From NCBI RefSeq assembly GCF_000715075.1, contig NC_134103.1, positions 76,695,519 to 76,759,518 on the forward strand: DNA of 64,000 nucleotides. The letters run 5' to 3'. Positions within the stretch are counted from its first letter, which is position 1. Each line of letters opens with the position of its first letter. The notes under the pieces are model-generated. The model was not told the DNA's origin and did not search any database. It worked only from the letters and a program-made list of their open reading frames with translations. Of the stretch, positions 21,794 to 32,576 are shown one piece after another. Origin of the DNA: Nicotiana tabacum. Taxonomy: Eukaryota; Streptophyta; Magnoliopsida; Solanales; Solanaceae. A program made the translations under genes and the position numbers.

Positions 21794-22970
21794 TACAAGC
21801 CTTTGGTATTCTCCAGCATCATTTAGTATAGGATCTTCATGACCTGCACCTTTGTTAAATGTTCTGTTTATACTCGATTGAAGTAAGTTTTTTATTTCAC
21901 TCCAAAGGAGTACCAGCTATCTTTGCTCCTCCTAAGCCAAGTTCAGAGATCAACTCCAAGGAATACTTCCTTTGGCACATGTGTATTCCTCTTTTTGACC
22001 TGGCAAATTCAATACCTAAGAAGAATTTTAGTTCCCCTAGGTATTTCATCTTGAGCTTCTTCCGAAGGTCTTCCCTAGTTTTGACTAACAGATCATTGTT
22101 GCTTACTGTGATGATCAAGTCATCCACATATATTAAGATCACAACTATGTCATCTCCTAGCTTCAATATGAAAAGTGAGTAGTCAAAGTGGCTTTGAACA
22201 AAGCCCAGCTGCTGCAGAACTTCAGTTAACTTGAGATTCCACTGTTTTGGTGCTTGTTTCAGACCATACAGTGATTTTTATAGTTTGCAGACTTGTTTGG
22301 TCTCCCTCTGTCTAGAAAACCCATCTGGAATGGTCATGTAGACCTCTTCTAATAGATCTCCTTGCAAGAAAGCATTGTGAACATCCATTTGATAGATGAA
22401 CCAATGTCTCGAAGCTTCCACAGCCACTACTGATCTAATAGTAACTATTTTAGCTACTGGTAAAAAAGTTTCTTTGTAGTCCAACCCTGCTTGTTGACTA
22501 TAGTCCTTTGCCACCAATCGTGCCTTATACCTCTCCACTTCTCCTGATGATTTATATTTAACCTTGAATAGCCATTTGCACCCAATGGGAGTTTTTCCAT
22601 TATGAAGGTCCACAATGCTCCACGTGTTATTTCCTTCTAGTGTTGTAATCTCCAATTTCATGGCTTCAATCCACTTTAGATCTGCGACTGCTTCTTTATA
22701 ACTGGAGGTCTCCATAATAGAGGAGTAGGACTTTAAGGAAGCCTTATAGGAAGGAGTCAAATACTCATAACAGACATAAGGTGATAGAGGGTAGGCACAA
22801 TTGGATTTTTTGGTAGTAACAAAATCCTGCATCCACAAATGTTGTGTAACAGTTCTTGAAGATTTTCTAAGTATTTCAAATTGTTGTTGCTCAGAGATAG
22901 GTAATGAACTGATGATAGAATCATCAACTATTATGCTGTCAGGTAAAGCTGGGCATATAGAGTGATCCAC
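21794..22970 (-). pseudogene. Copia D reverse transcriptase
   Basis: 22278-22970 carries the N-terminal half: WIEAMKLEITTLEGNNTW, IGCKWLFKVKYKSSG, YKARLVAKDYSQQAGLDY, and MDVHNAFLQGDL with the first catalytic Asp. A stop follows QVCKL, and the expected SLYGLKQAPKQW is read just after it. 21897-22166 carries IYVDDLIIT (catalytic YVDD pair), LKFFLGIEFA and GGAKIAGTPLE. At least two disruptions separate it from RNase H. Confidence 0.88.
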
Positions 22971-23038
22971 AGTAGTGGAAGGAATTGGATATGAAAGGCT
23001 TTTTGTGACTAAGTCTTCTTGAATAGGTAGTGGAATTG

Positions 23039-24039
23039 TTATGTTGTCAAGTGTTGTGTTTGGTAAAGGTTTTGGTTGATCAGGTGAAAGTTATAGCATG
23101 GGAAATAGAGGTAGTGTGTAGAGGGTGAGGAATGTTTGAAAGGAAATAAGTCTTCTCTATAGACTATATTTCTACTGACAAAGAATGATATGGCATGTAG
23201 GTCATAGAGTTTGTACCCCTTTTGAGAAGAGGAGTACCCCAAGGTAGCAAGAATAGCTCTTGGTGACATTTTATCAGAAACACTAGGATTTGATGCATAA
23301 GCAAGACAACCAAAGGTCCTCAAATGGCTAATATTTGGAGGATGTGAATTCAACATTTCAAAGAATAATTTATATTATAAGATAGTAGAGGGTAACCTTT
23401 GAGTAGATATGCTTCCTCTCTACTACACCATTCTACTAATATGTATAGACACAGGATCTCTGCTGTACAATACCATTTTTCTTAATCAACTCATCAAACT
23501 AAGAGTTAAAAAATTCACAACCATTGTCTGTTCTCAAGGTCTGAACATTAGAATAGAACATATTCTTTACTAAAGTCAGAAACTGCTTCACAATAATAAA
23601 AGTATCAGCTTTATTATTCAATAAGAATATCCAAGTATACTTGGAGAAATTATCCACTAGTGTTAGAAAGTATCTCTTACCATCATGTATGGGTACTCTA
23701 TAAGGATCCCCAAACATCACCATGTACTAGCTGGAAAGGTTTATTTGAACTAGTAGTGTTGATAGGAAATGAGAGTTTTGACTGTTTTGCAAGTGGACAT
23801 ACAGTACAGTGATGGTTTTTATCTAGTTTAAACTATTTCAAGGACTCTATTTTTCTGAGTATATCTAAAGGAGCATGACCTAGTCTATTATGCCATACAA
23901 ATAATGGCATATTAGCAGACACAGAATAGCAAACTTCTTTGTTAGACTTTTGTAGTTGTAATTGTGCTGGTAGTTGAATTTGTGTAGGAGTTGGCTTCAG
24001 GTAGTATAGCCCACAGTCTTCTCTACCAATCCCCCTCAT
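23039..24039 (-). pseudogene. Copia D integrase region
   Basis: Three pieces. 23833-24039 is the pre-integrase domain (FVWHNRLGHAPLDILRKI). 23499-23723 is the catalytic core with LTLVDNFSKYTWIFLL (first Asp) and TLRTDNGCEFFNS (second Asp). 23039-23356 is the C-terminal region (HLRTFGCLAYAS, FLGYSSSQKGYKLYDL-type motif here as LATLGYSSSQKGYK). Stops lie between the pieces and the segment with the catalytic Glu (23357-23498) is broken. Confidence 0.82.
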
Positions 24040-24400
24040 CTACCCACTGAAGAGATCCTGGAAGAGGTAAAAGTCAGGAAAAATTGACACACAATATTTT
24101 AGTTCCTTTGTCAACTTTGACATAGACAAAAAGTTAAACTTGAAGTCAGGAATGTGCAGCACATTTTGTAATTCCTGATCACTGAATATACTAGATGTCC
24201 CTGTGTTTGAAATTGACACCACATTACCAGTTGGTAGATGCACTTTTCCACCTTTTAGACTAGACTCATTGTCCAATTTATTCAACAAACTAGAGTTTGC
24301 TACCATGTGATTAGTAGCTCAAGTATCAATTATCCACTTATCATCAATTATTTTGGATAGGAATGAAAATATACCTGCTGCTGCTGGTTGAGCAGAGCCT
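24040..24400 (-). pseudogene. Copia D protease region, active site hit by a stop
   Basis: The frame WIIDT-stop-ATNHMVANSS shows the Copia protease active site, normally D-T/S-G-A. The Gly codon GGA has become TGA (near 24322). The remaining protease frame (24040-24306) is open, including LPTGNVVSISNTG and LQNVLHIPDFKFNFLSMSKL. Confidence 0.8.
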
Positions 24401-24541
24401 ATTTCTTCATTCCCTTTACCACACATCTGTATAATTTGTCGGTACTGTTCTGGAGTAAAGTAGGGTGCTGAAAGGAGTGGTGCTATCACTTGAGTTTTGC
24501 CACTATCACCATGGTATCCTCCACTATTGTTACCTGCAAAA

Positions 24542-25514
24542 TTAGCTGCTGAAAAAAAGGTCCTGACTACCAGTAGTATGCATCAGTAATCCAGTATTAG
24601 TTCTAGCACCACCAGTATTTCCTGCAAAATTAGTTGTAGGAAATGTGCTTCCCTTCTTCTTATGCTTGAAATCAGCAAGATAACCATTCAGTTTAAAACA
24701 ATTCTCTCTGGTGTGTCCTTTGTAGTTGCAGTAGTCACATATGATGTTAAAAATTTTCCTAGGTTTCTGATGGAATCCACCTCTAGCAGATACAAATGCA
24801 GTAACATCAAGATTCTCTATAGGCACACTTGTATGTGTAATTTCCCTCTGGCTTTCCCTTTCCATTATTATAGAGTAAGCCTTGTTAACAGAGGGAGATG
24901 GTATCATCATGAGCAACTGACTTCTAGCTTGCTCATATGACTCATTTAGCCCCATAAGGAACTGCAGAAGCTTCAATATTTCCATGAACACAACAAATTC
25001 ACGCAATTTCTCACAGTCACGCCCAGGGACTGGAGCGACTATCAAATTCAGCCTATAATAGATGCAATTTTGAGAAATAGGAAGAAATTGAGCTAGTACC
25101 TTGATTGATTGTAGCAATGTCCTTATGAATCTGAAAAATTCTAGAGAGATCAACCTTGTCGAACCTCTCTTTTAGATCATTCCACACAGCACTCACATTT
25201 GAGGAGTAAATAATTCCATTGAGTAATTCAGGTGATACACAGTTCATTATCCATGATAGCACTATTACATTACATCTCTCCCATAGATCCACTAGATTTG
25301 GACCATAATTTCCTCGCTTGCAAGTAGTGTCTATAAACCCTAGCTTATTTTGCCCTAAAATGGCGATTCTCATTGCGCGACTCCACACCGAGTAATTCTC
25401 CGGACCTCGTAGTTGTAGTGAGATCAGAATTGATTCAGAATTATCATTTGAATTTAGGAACAGAGGATGATTATGACTTAGCTTCTCAGAAACTTCATTA
25501 TCAATTTTTGCCAT
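24542..25514 (-). pseudogene. Copia D gag
   Basis: Starts MAKIDNEVSEKLSHNHPLFL at 25514. The gag-like domain has LRGPENYSVWSRAMRIAI and VSAVWNDLKERFDKVDLSRIF. A frameshift near 25053-25153 moves to a second frame that ends with a zinc knuckle CDYCNYKGHTRENC (C-x2-C-x4-H-x4-C, about 24700-24745). Gag packages the element RNA in virus-like particles. Confidence 0.85.
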
Positions 25515-25601
25515 TGTTGAGCTTCACCTGCAGATACAGAACTGAGCAATTGAACTCGAACTAATCAAACACACAATTGAGCGATTTGGATTCGAGCGAT
25601 A

Positions 25602-25614
25602 TGCTCTTATACCA
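25602..25614 (-). other. Primer-binding site of Copia D
   Basis: Minus strand TGGTATAAGAGCA directly abutting the right LTR, one mismatch from the initiator-Met tRNA complement over its first 12 bases (C changed to A). Confidence 0.75.
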
Positions 25615-25868
25615 TGTCAAAATTCACCAATGACCGAGAGTGAAATTGATATAATAATAGAGAGAAGAAGAACTGAAGAAAACTTGGAGAGAAATCTAAG
25701 AGATTCTCATTTCTTCCACTTGCTACAATAATGAGGTGTACCTCATATATATACACATATCAGCTAACTACTCCTCTAACTGACTAAGCTAACTTTTAAC
25801 ATAAATAACTAACTCATTAGCTAGCTAACTAACTAACTGCTACACGCCAGCTTGTTATGCTCTCATCA
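25615..25868 (-). repeat. Right LTR of Copia D
   Basis: Same termini as the left LTR (TGTCAAAATTCACC ... GCTCTCATCA). Contains the GTACCTCATATATATACACATAT promoter-like AT segment in both copies. Confidence 0.93.
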
Positions 25869-25873
25869 TATAC

Positions 25874-27273
25874 CTTGATGGACAAACATGTCGTTAAGGT
25901 ATAACGCAGTGAATAACCACGCTATATATAAAATGGTACACAGTTAATTTTTTATCTATTTATGTCATTTGAGTCCAAAAGAACCATACTTTAATTTCGA
26001 ACTCCAAATTATTTAATCCATAACGGGTAACAAGCACCATCTTCAGAATGTTCTGCACTCTTTCTTCTATCAAACATATATGTGTCCTATGTCCCATAGA
26101 TTTTTAGACCATCCCAAGCTTGGATGACTGAGATATGTGGTGGCCTTTTAAAAATGTGAAAGAGTTTTGAATTTTCACATTGTTTAAAACTCACTAAATA
26201 CAACAGAAAAATCTTTTAGCATTGTGTTTTAAGTCCTTCAATAACCTTGTGATAAACAGTATTCTCATCACAATGACAGAAAAAATAAGTACGTAATTAG
26301 AGTCCAATTATGATTATGGGCATAAGAAGGTTGCAAAATTAAGACATCGCAATATGAGGGATTGGGACCTTTCATAATTTCCTTAGCAAACAAATCTTGA
26401 TTGGATACTAGCTATTATCCAGCTTGTCACACATAACATCTAGTCAAAAGATTATTGTGACTGTCTTTAGGACTGTAGTACTTTTGTACAAATGTAATTC
26501 TAAACTTATGAAATATCTTAGTAGATTTGATATGCTTAAATACTAAAGCGTGTTTATTTTGTATCATAGTTGATTTATATTAAAAGATAAAATATCAAGC
26601 TTTGTTGTTCCTGCCTCTCTTTCTATAATGATTTAGTATCATACTCTTGTCGAATTATGCTTTGATGGAATGTTAATTCCACCTAATTTAGAAGAGCATA
26701 GTCAGTCCTAGGTTAATATAAAGAATGAGTATTTTCTAGTTAAATGAATGGTTAGCTTAACAATTAGATGCGGATTCAGGATTTAAATTCTATAGGTTTA
26801 ACCTTTAAAGTTTTTAGTATTGATCCCATTATATATTTACAATTATGGGTTCATATCAACTATTTGTTATAATTTTAGTAAATTTTTATAAATAATTATA
26901 ATGTTTTTACCATTAAATTTATTGCACTTTTGAAATATGCAACTTTGTTGAAATTGTTAATAATGAGCTAGCTCCATCAGCCTCTGGATGAATCCTCTTA
27001 TTAATAAATTAAATTTGTTGGAACTTTGGCATGAATAGCACTGAGATATAGTTACAAGAAAAATTCACATTGCTGACCTCGATTTTGTTTGAGATTGAAG
27101 CTTAGTTGATTTATTTAGTTTCATCGAAATGTTAGATTACGATTATAGATGATGCCAAGCAAATAATAGATAAGTACGATCTAAGGCAGTATACTAGAGC
27201 TAATCATTTCAATAGGAAGATCAATATAAGTTCAAAGCATGCCTCACGGTATTATTGGACAAAGGGTATTTAA
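25874..27273. other. Non-coding region between Copia D and the VIT homologue
   Basis: No gene seen. About 26770-26995 has GCGGATTCAGGATTTAAAT at one end and CAGCCTCTGGATGAATCC at the other, similar to the ends of the small hAT-type MITE at 63430-63680, so an old copy of a related non-autonomous element is likely. The part near 25874-25930 (GGTATAACGC...CACGCTATATATA) is the continuation of the target of Copia D. Confidence 0.4.
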
Positions 27274-27457
27274 TCACAATGCAGTACAATAAGCATATGA
27301 AACTAAATCACGATAAGAGCTAGACAGGAGCATAAAATTCCGATCACATTTTCTGGCTAGTAGAGGCAATAGTTTGGTAAGCCCAAAAGTAATGGCCATA
27401 GCCATCCAACCACCAATTAAAACTCTGGCACAAGACCCAAGACCTCACAATTGGTCT
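27274..27457 (-). pseudogene. Vacuolar iron transporter homologue, C-terminal fragment
   Basis: Continues the gene whose 5' part is at 38499-39049. Reading from the insertion point the frame gives PIVRS, then, after a 7-bp tandem duplication (CAAGACC twice at 27432-27445 on the plus strand), the typical VIT-family end CARVLIGGWMAMAITFGLTKL. Removing one duplication copy restores the frame. A TGA occurs at 27276-27274, somewhat beyond the usual end of the family. Confidence 0.78.
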
Positions 27458-28078
27458 GTCACGACCTGAAATTCCCTCCTTCGTATCGTGATGGCACCTA
27501 ACATTTTACTTGCTAGGAAAGCCAACGTTAGAATAATATTACCCAATTTTTAAATAATTTTTAAATTATTAATAATCAAGGAAACAAAAGCTGAAGCAAA
27601 GTTTGAAATATAGTGAATAATCCATAAAAACAACGGTGTCTAAATACCATCCCAGAATTAGTGTCACAAGTGCACGAACTTCTAGAATAAATACAAATAA
27701 GGCCTAAATAAAATAAAGTTATCTGGGAATAAACACATAGCTAAAGTAAAATAGACGGGGACTTCAGAACTGCGGACGCCATGTAGTTATACCTCAAGTC
27801 TCCTCTGGTAGCTGAAATTTGAGCAAGTCTATGGTATGCCGCTGGGACCAACTCTAAAATCTGTACAAGAAGTGCAAAGTGTAGTATCAGTACAACCGAC
27901 CTCATGTACTAGTAAGTGCTGAGCCTAACCTCGACGAAATAGCGACGAGGCTAAGGCGGTTCATTTACATTAACCTGTACGCAATATTAGCAACAACAAC
28001 AATAATAGAAATAAATCAGGTAATTCATTTATAATAATTGAAGAGAACTCAGCAGTCATACCCAATTATCATTTCCAT

Positions 28079-28455
28079 TAATTCTGTTGCAGCGTGCAAC
28101 CCTCTCTTACCATATATTCACATTCAATTCTGTTGCAGCGTGCAACCCGCTCTCACAACCTATTCACATTCGGTTCTGTTGCGGCGTGCAACCCGCTCCT
28201 CCAATATATTCATTTTAATCAAGTCTGTTATATATTTATTTCAATCAAGTATATATATAGACTTTTTAATAAGTCTGTTGCGGCATGCAACCCGATCCTC
28301 CAATATTAACTTTTCATAAGTCTGTTGTGGCGTGCAACCCGATCCTCTAATATTAACTTTTCATAAGTCTGTTGCGGCGTGCAACCCGATCCTCCAATAT
28401 TAACTTTTAATAAGTCTGTTGCGCCGTGCAACCCGATCCTCCAAAATATCCATTT
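28079..28455 (+). repeat. About 48-bp tandem repeats in the left LTR of Gypsy B
   Basis: Seven recognisable copies of TCTGTTGC[A/G]GCGTGCAACCC plus a variable CTCCAATATTAACTTTTxATAAG part, and one degenerate AT-rich unit in the middle. The right LTR has one copy fewer and a (TA)n expansion replacing part of the degenerate unit. Confidence 0.85.
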
Positions 28456-29444
28456 CAATCAATTCTTATAGAAGAAATTTCCCCAATAAATACAATAATT
28501 AATATAAAATTATAAGACAACAAGTATACAATAATTATGATTTAATTATGAAACAAACAATGACAAATATCAAATTATTATAGAAATCAGGGAAAAAATA
28601 GGCAGTTTAATATTTAATATGCTAAATGTCAAATAAAAATTAAATCACATAATTCAAATAGCATGTAACAATTAAAGCAGGAATTCAAGAATTAATATTT
28701 GACAAAGAATAAGAGAGAAATAATTATTATAATAATTAATTTATGATTAAAAATAATTTATATTTTTTCAAGTAGGCAGGCAAACAATTAATTTGATGAC
28801 GTATAGACACTCGTCACCTCGTCTATACGTCGTTCACATGCAATTCACATAACAAATAAATTAAGGATTCTATTCCCTCAAGTCAAGGTTAACCACGATA
28901 CTTATCTCGCTTTGCATATTCCAAATCAATTATTCAACCACAGCTTTTTCTTTTAAATTTGCCTCCGAAAGTTTCAAATCTATTCACAAATAATTCAATA
29001 TATTCAATACTAATCATAGAAATTAATTCCATATGAATTTACAAATTTTCCGGATAAAAATCTAAAATTCATTAAAATATTAGGTAGTGGGTCCCACATC
29101 TCAAATCCAAGAAAAACTTGCGAAATCCGAACACCTGTTCCAATACGAGTTCAACCATACCAAATTTGTCCAATTCCGATATCAAATGGACCTTCAAATC
29201 TTAAATTTTTGTTTTTGGAAGATTTTATAAAAATCTAATTTTTCTTTCATAAATTCACGGATTCATGATATAAATGAGTATAAAATCATGAAATATAATC
29301 AATATAGGATAAGAAACACTTACCCCAATATTTTTCCGTGAAAATCGCTCAAAAATCGCCTTACCCGAGCTCAAAAATGGAAAAGAGTTGAAAATGGGTC
29401 GAAACCCCATTTCCAGAACTTAAGTTCTGTTTCTGGGATTTTTA

Positions 29445-29755
29445 CCCTTCGCGAACGCGGTCAGTGCCTCGCGTTCGCGGAGCACAATTATGTGCTGTCG
29501 AATTTTATTCTTCACAAACGCGAGGGCTAATTCGCGAACGCGATGCATGCCTGGCTTGGCCTTCGCGAACGCGAAGGCTAATTTTCCTGGCCAGTCTCTT
29601 TCCCTTCGCGAACACGAGGCTTCTATCGCGGAGGCGAAGCTTTGAACCTCAAGCCTTCGCGAACGCGGTCACTATGTCGCGAACGCAAAGCACAAAATGT
29701 GCCAATCCAATTTGCTCTTCGCATTCGCGAGAGTACCTTTGCGAACGCGAAGAAG
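29445..29755. repeat. CGCGAACGCG palindrome cluster in the left LTR of Gypsy B
   Basis: About ten partial copies of CTTCGCGAACGCGAAG or its halves in 310 bp, strongly CpG-rich against the surrounding AT-rich LTR. Counterpart in the right LTR at about 37530-37770. Confidence 0.75.
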
Positions 29756-30445
29756 AACACACCAGAAGCCTCAAGTCTACAGAAAACCAGATTTCCTAAG
29801 TCCGAAATCATCCCGTAGCCTATCCGAAACTCACCCGATCCCTCGGGGCTCCAAACCAAATATGCACACAAGTTCTAAAATATCATACGGACTTGCTCGC
29901 GCAATTGAATCGCCAAAATAACACCTACAACTACGAATCGGACACCAAATCAAAGGAAGTTTTCAAGAAAACTTTAAAACTTATATTTTTACAACCGGAC
30001 GTCCGAATCACGTCAAATCAACTCCGATTCTCACCAAATTCGGCAGACAAGTCATAAATATTATAGTGGACCTATAACGGGTTTCGGAACTAAATTACGG
30101 ACCCAAGGTCAATAAATCCAACATCAGTAATTTCTTAGAAATTATTAAGCTTTCAAGCTTTTAATTTTTCATCAAAATTCCATAACTCGGGCTAGGGACC
30201 TCGGAATTTGATTCCGGGCATACGCCCAAATCCCAAATCACGATACGGACCTACCAGAATTTTCAAAACACTGATCCGGGTCCGTTTGCTCAAAATGTTG
30301 ACCAAAGTCAACTTAGTTGAGTTTTAAAGCTCTATTTCTCATTTTAATCCATTTTTCACATAAAAACTTTCCGAAAAATTGTACGGGCTGTGCACATAAG
30401 TCGAGAAATGATAAATGATGCTTTTCGAGGTCTTAGAACACAAAA

Positions 30446-31243
30446 TTACTTATTAAATTTAAAGATGACATTTCGGGTCATCACATTCTCCACCTCTAAA
30501 ACAAACGTTCGTCCTCGAACGAAGTTAGAAAAAGTACCTGAGCTGGAGAAAAGGTGTGGATATTTACTCCACATGTCCGACTCGGACTCCCAGGTAGATG
30601 ACTCTACCGACTGACCTCTCCATTGCACCTGAACTGAAGGATAACTCTTAGACCTCAACTGTCGGACATGCCGGGCTATAATAGCCACCGGCTCTTCCTT
30701 GTAAGTCAAATCTTTGTCCAATTGGACTGAGCTGAAATCTAACACATGGGACGGATCACCATGATATTTCCGCAGCATAGACACATGGAACACCGGATGA
30801 ACCGCTGATAAACTAGGTGGTAATGCAAGCATGTAGGCTACTTCACCCCCCTCCCCCCCTTTCAAGAATTTCAAAGGGTCCGATATACCTAGGGCTCAAC
30901 TTGCCCTTCTTTCCGAACATCATTACACCTTTCATAGGTGAAACCCGGAGCAATATTCGTTCTCCAACCATGAATGCAATATCACAAACTTTACGGTTGG
31001 AATAACTCTTTTGCCTAGACTGAGCTGTGCGAAGTCGATCCTGAATAATCTTGACCTTATCCAAGGCATCCTGTACCAAATCGGTACCCAACAACCGAGC
31101 CTCTCCTGGTTCAAACCAACCAACTGGCGATCGGCATCACCTTCCGTATAATGCCTCATATGGAGCCATCTGAATGCTCGACTGGTAGCTATTATTATAA
31201 GCAAACTCCGCAAGTGGTAAGAAATGATCCCAAGAACCTCCAA
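30446..31243 (-). pseudogene. Gypsy B integrase C-terminus and chromodomain-like region
   Basis: Two or three overlapping frames encode the region after the integrase core: RSPVGWFEPGEA-like, LLGTDLVQDALDKVKIIQDRL, SPMKGVMMFGKKGKLSPRYIGPFEIL, then VHPVFHVSMLRKYHGDPSHVLDFSSVQLDKDLTYKEEPVAI and a chromodomain-like end VQVQWRGQSVESSTWESESDMWSKYPHLF. The last segment is the best-preserved chromodomain-type tail in the window; this domain is thought to direct integration to particular chromatin. A poly-G/poly-C run near 30846-30860 marks one frame break. Confidence 0.82.
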
Positions 31244-31589
31244 AGTCTATAACACAAGCGTGAAGCATATCTTCCAATGTCTGAATAGTGCGCTCTGACT
31301 ATCCGTCTGTCTGTGGATGAAATGCTACACTCAATTCCACTCGCGTGCCTAACTCACGCTGTACAGCCCTCCAGAAATGTGAGGTAAATTGTGTACCTCG
31401 ATCTGAAATAATAGATACGGGCACACCGTGAAGGCGGACAATCTCACGAATGTAAATTTCAGCTAACCTCTCTGAAGAATAGGTAACTGCCACTGGAATG
31501 AAATGGGCTGACTTGGTCAACCTGTCCACAATGACCCAAACCGCGTCAAATTTTCTCTGAGTCCGTGGGAGCCCAACAACAAAATCCAT
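31244..31589 (-). pseudogene. Gypsy B integrase catalytic core
   Basis: Encodes MDFVVGLPRTQRKFDAVWVIVDRLTKSAHF (first catalytic Asp), IISDRGTQFTSHFW (second Asp intact, unlike element A) and FHPQTDG, where a TAG stops the frame just before the segment with the catalytic Glu. Confidence 0.85.
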
Positions 31590-31628
31590 AGTGATACGCT
31601 CCCACTTCCACTCAGGAATTTCTAACTT

Positions 31629-31916
31629 CTAAAGCAAACCACCAGGTCTCTGATGCTCGTACTTAACTTGCTGATAATTCAGACACCGAGCTACATGTGC
31701 AACTATATCCTTTTTCATTCTCCTCCACCAATAATGTTGCCGCAAATCTTGATACATTTTAGCGGTACCTGGATGAATAGAATACCTGGAACTGTGTGCC
31801 TCTTCAAGAATTAATTCACGAAGCCTATCCACATTAGGCAAACAAATACGGCCCTGCATTCGCAGAACTCCATCTTCCCCTACAGCAACCTGTTTGGCAT
31901 CATCGTGCCGTACCAT
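31629..31916 (-). pseudogene. Gypsy B integrase zinc-binding domain
   Basis: The HHCC domain before the core: LILEEAHSSRYSIHPGTAKMYQDL (two His) and RCLNYQQVKYEHQRPGGLL. The second Cys of the usual CxxC motif is Tyr here (CLNY), so zinc binding would be lost. Confidence 0.78.
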
Positions 31917-31955
31917 GTCCTTAAGGACAAGTAAATGAGGATCATCATACTGCCT

Positions 31956-32540
31956 CTATCTGATGTGCTCATATAAAGAAGACCGAGCGGCTGTGCAAGC
32001 TAGAACCCGACTGGGTTCTGAAACATCTAACCTCACGAACTGGTTAGCCAAAGTCTGAACATCTGCAGCTAATGGCCTCTCACCAACTGGAATATACGCA
32101 AGACTGCCCATACTCACAACCTTTCTACTCAAAGCATCGGCCACCACATTGGCCTTTCTGGGGTGATAAAAAATGGTGATATCGTAGTCTTTCAACAACT
32201 CCAACCATCTTCTCTGCCTCAACTTAAGATCTTTTTGTTGGAACAGATACTGAAGGCTGCGATGATCAGTAAATACCTCACACAAGACACCGTAGAGGTA
32301 ATGCCTCCAAATCTTCAGCGCATGAACAATGACTGCTAATTCTAAGTCATGAACAGGATAATTCTTCTCGTGAACTTTCAACTGTCGTGACGCATATGCA
32401 ATTACCTTGCCATTTTGCATTAATACTGTACCAAGCCCAATGTGAGATGCGTCACAATATATCGTATACGATCCTGAACCTGTAGGTAATACCAATACTG
32501 GCGCCGTAGTCAAAGCGGTCTTGAGCTTCTGAAAGCTCAA
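31956..32540 (-). pseudogene. Gypsy B RNase H
   Basis: 194 codons covering [15 protein letters not shown] (catalytic Asp), [14 protein letters not shown] (Glu), [11 protein letters not shown] (Asp) and the linker to integrase with [17 protein letters not shown] stop at 32577 separates it from reverse transcriptase. Confidence 0.88.
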
Positions 32541-32576
32541 CTCACACTCGTCTGACCATCTGAATGGAACACCCTT

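Larger units (their letters stand above)
20879..25868 (-). mobile_element. Ty1/Copia LTR retrotransposon D (4,990 bp)
   Basis: Complete structure on the minus strand: LTRs of 248 bp (20879-21126) and 254 bp (25615-25868), and a perfect TATAC duplication (20874-20878, 25869-25873). A PBS-like TGGTATAAGAGCA abuts the right LTR, a polypurine tract TTGAGGGGGAG abuts the left, and the order gag, protease, integrase, reverse transcriptase, RNase H is Copia-specific. The two LTRs differ at roughly 20 positions by eye, so the insertion is moderately old. Several stops and frame shifts make it defective. Confidence 0.95.
27458..30485 (-). repeat. Left LTR of Gypsy B
   Basis: 3,028 bp. Contains a roughly 48-bp tandem array at 28079-28455 (core TCTGTTGCGGCGTGCAACCC), a perfect 16-bp palindrome CAGAACTTAAGTTCTG at 29414-29429, and a CpG-palindrome cluster at 29445-29755. 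Confidence 0.93.

Noticed and set aside
28038..28319. Frames with repeated LLQRATRSHN / AACNPLLQYI units
   Set aside because: They are translations of the approximately 48-bp tandem array of LTR B, repeated at 36208-36505 in the other LTR.
29464..29921. Arg/Ser-rich frames on both strands (FANTRLL…, FAFAKVLSRMRR)
   Set aside because: They come from the CGCGAACGCG cluster of LTR B; the same arises at 37579-37934 and 52695-53130.
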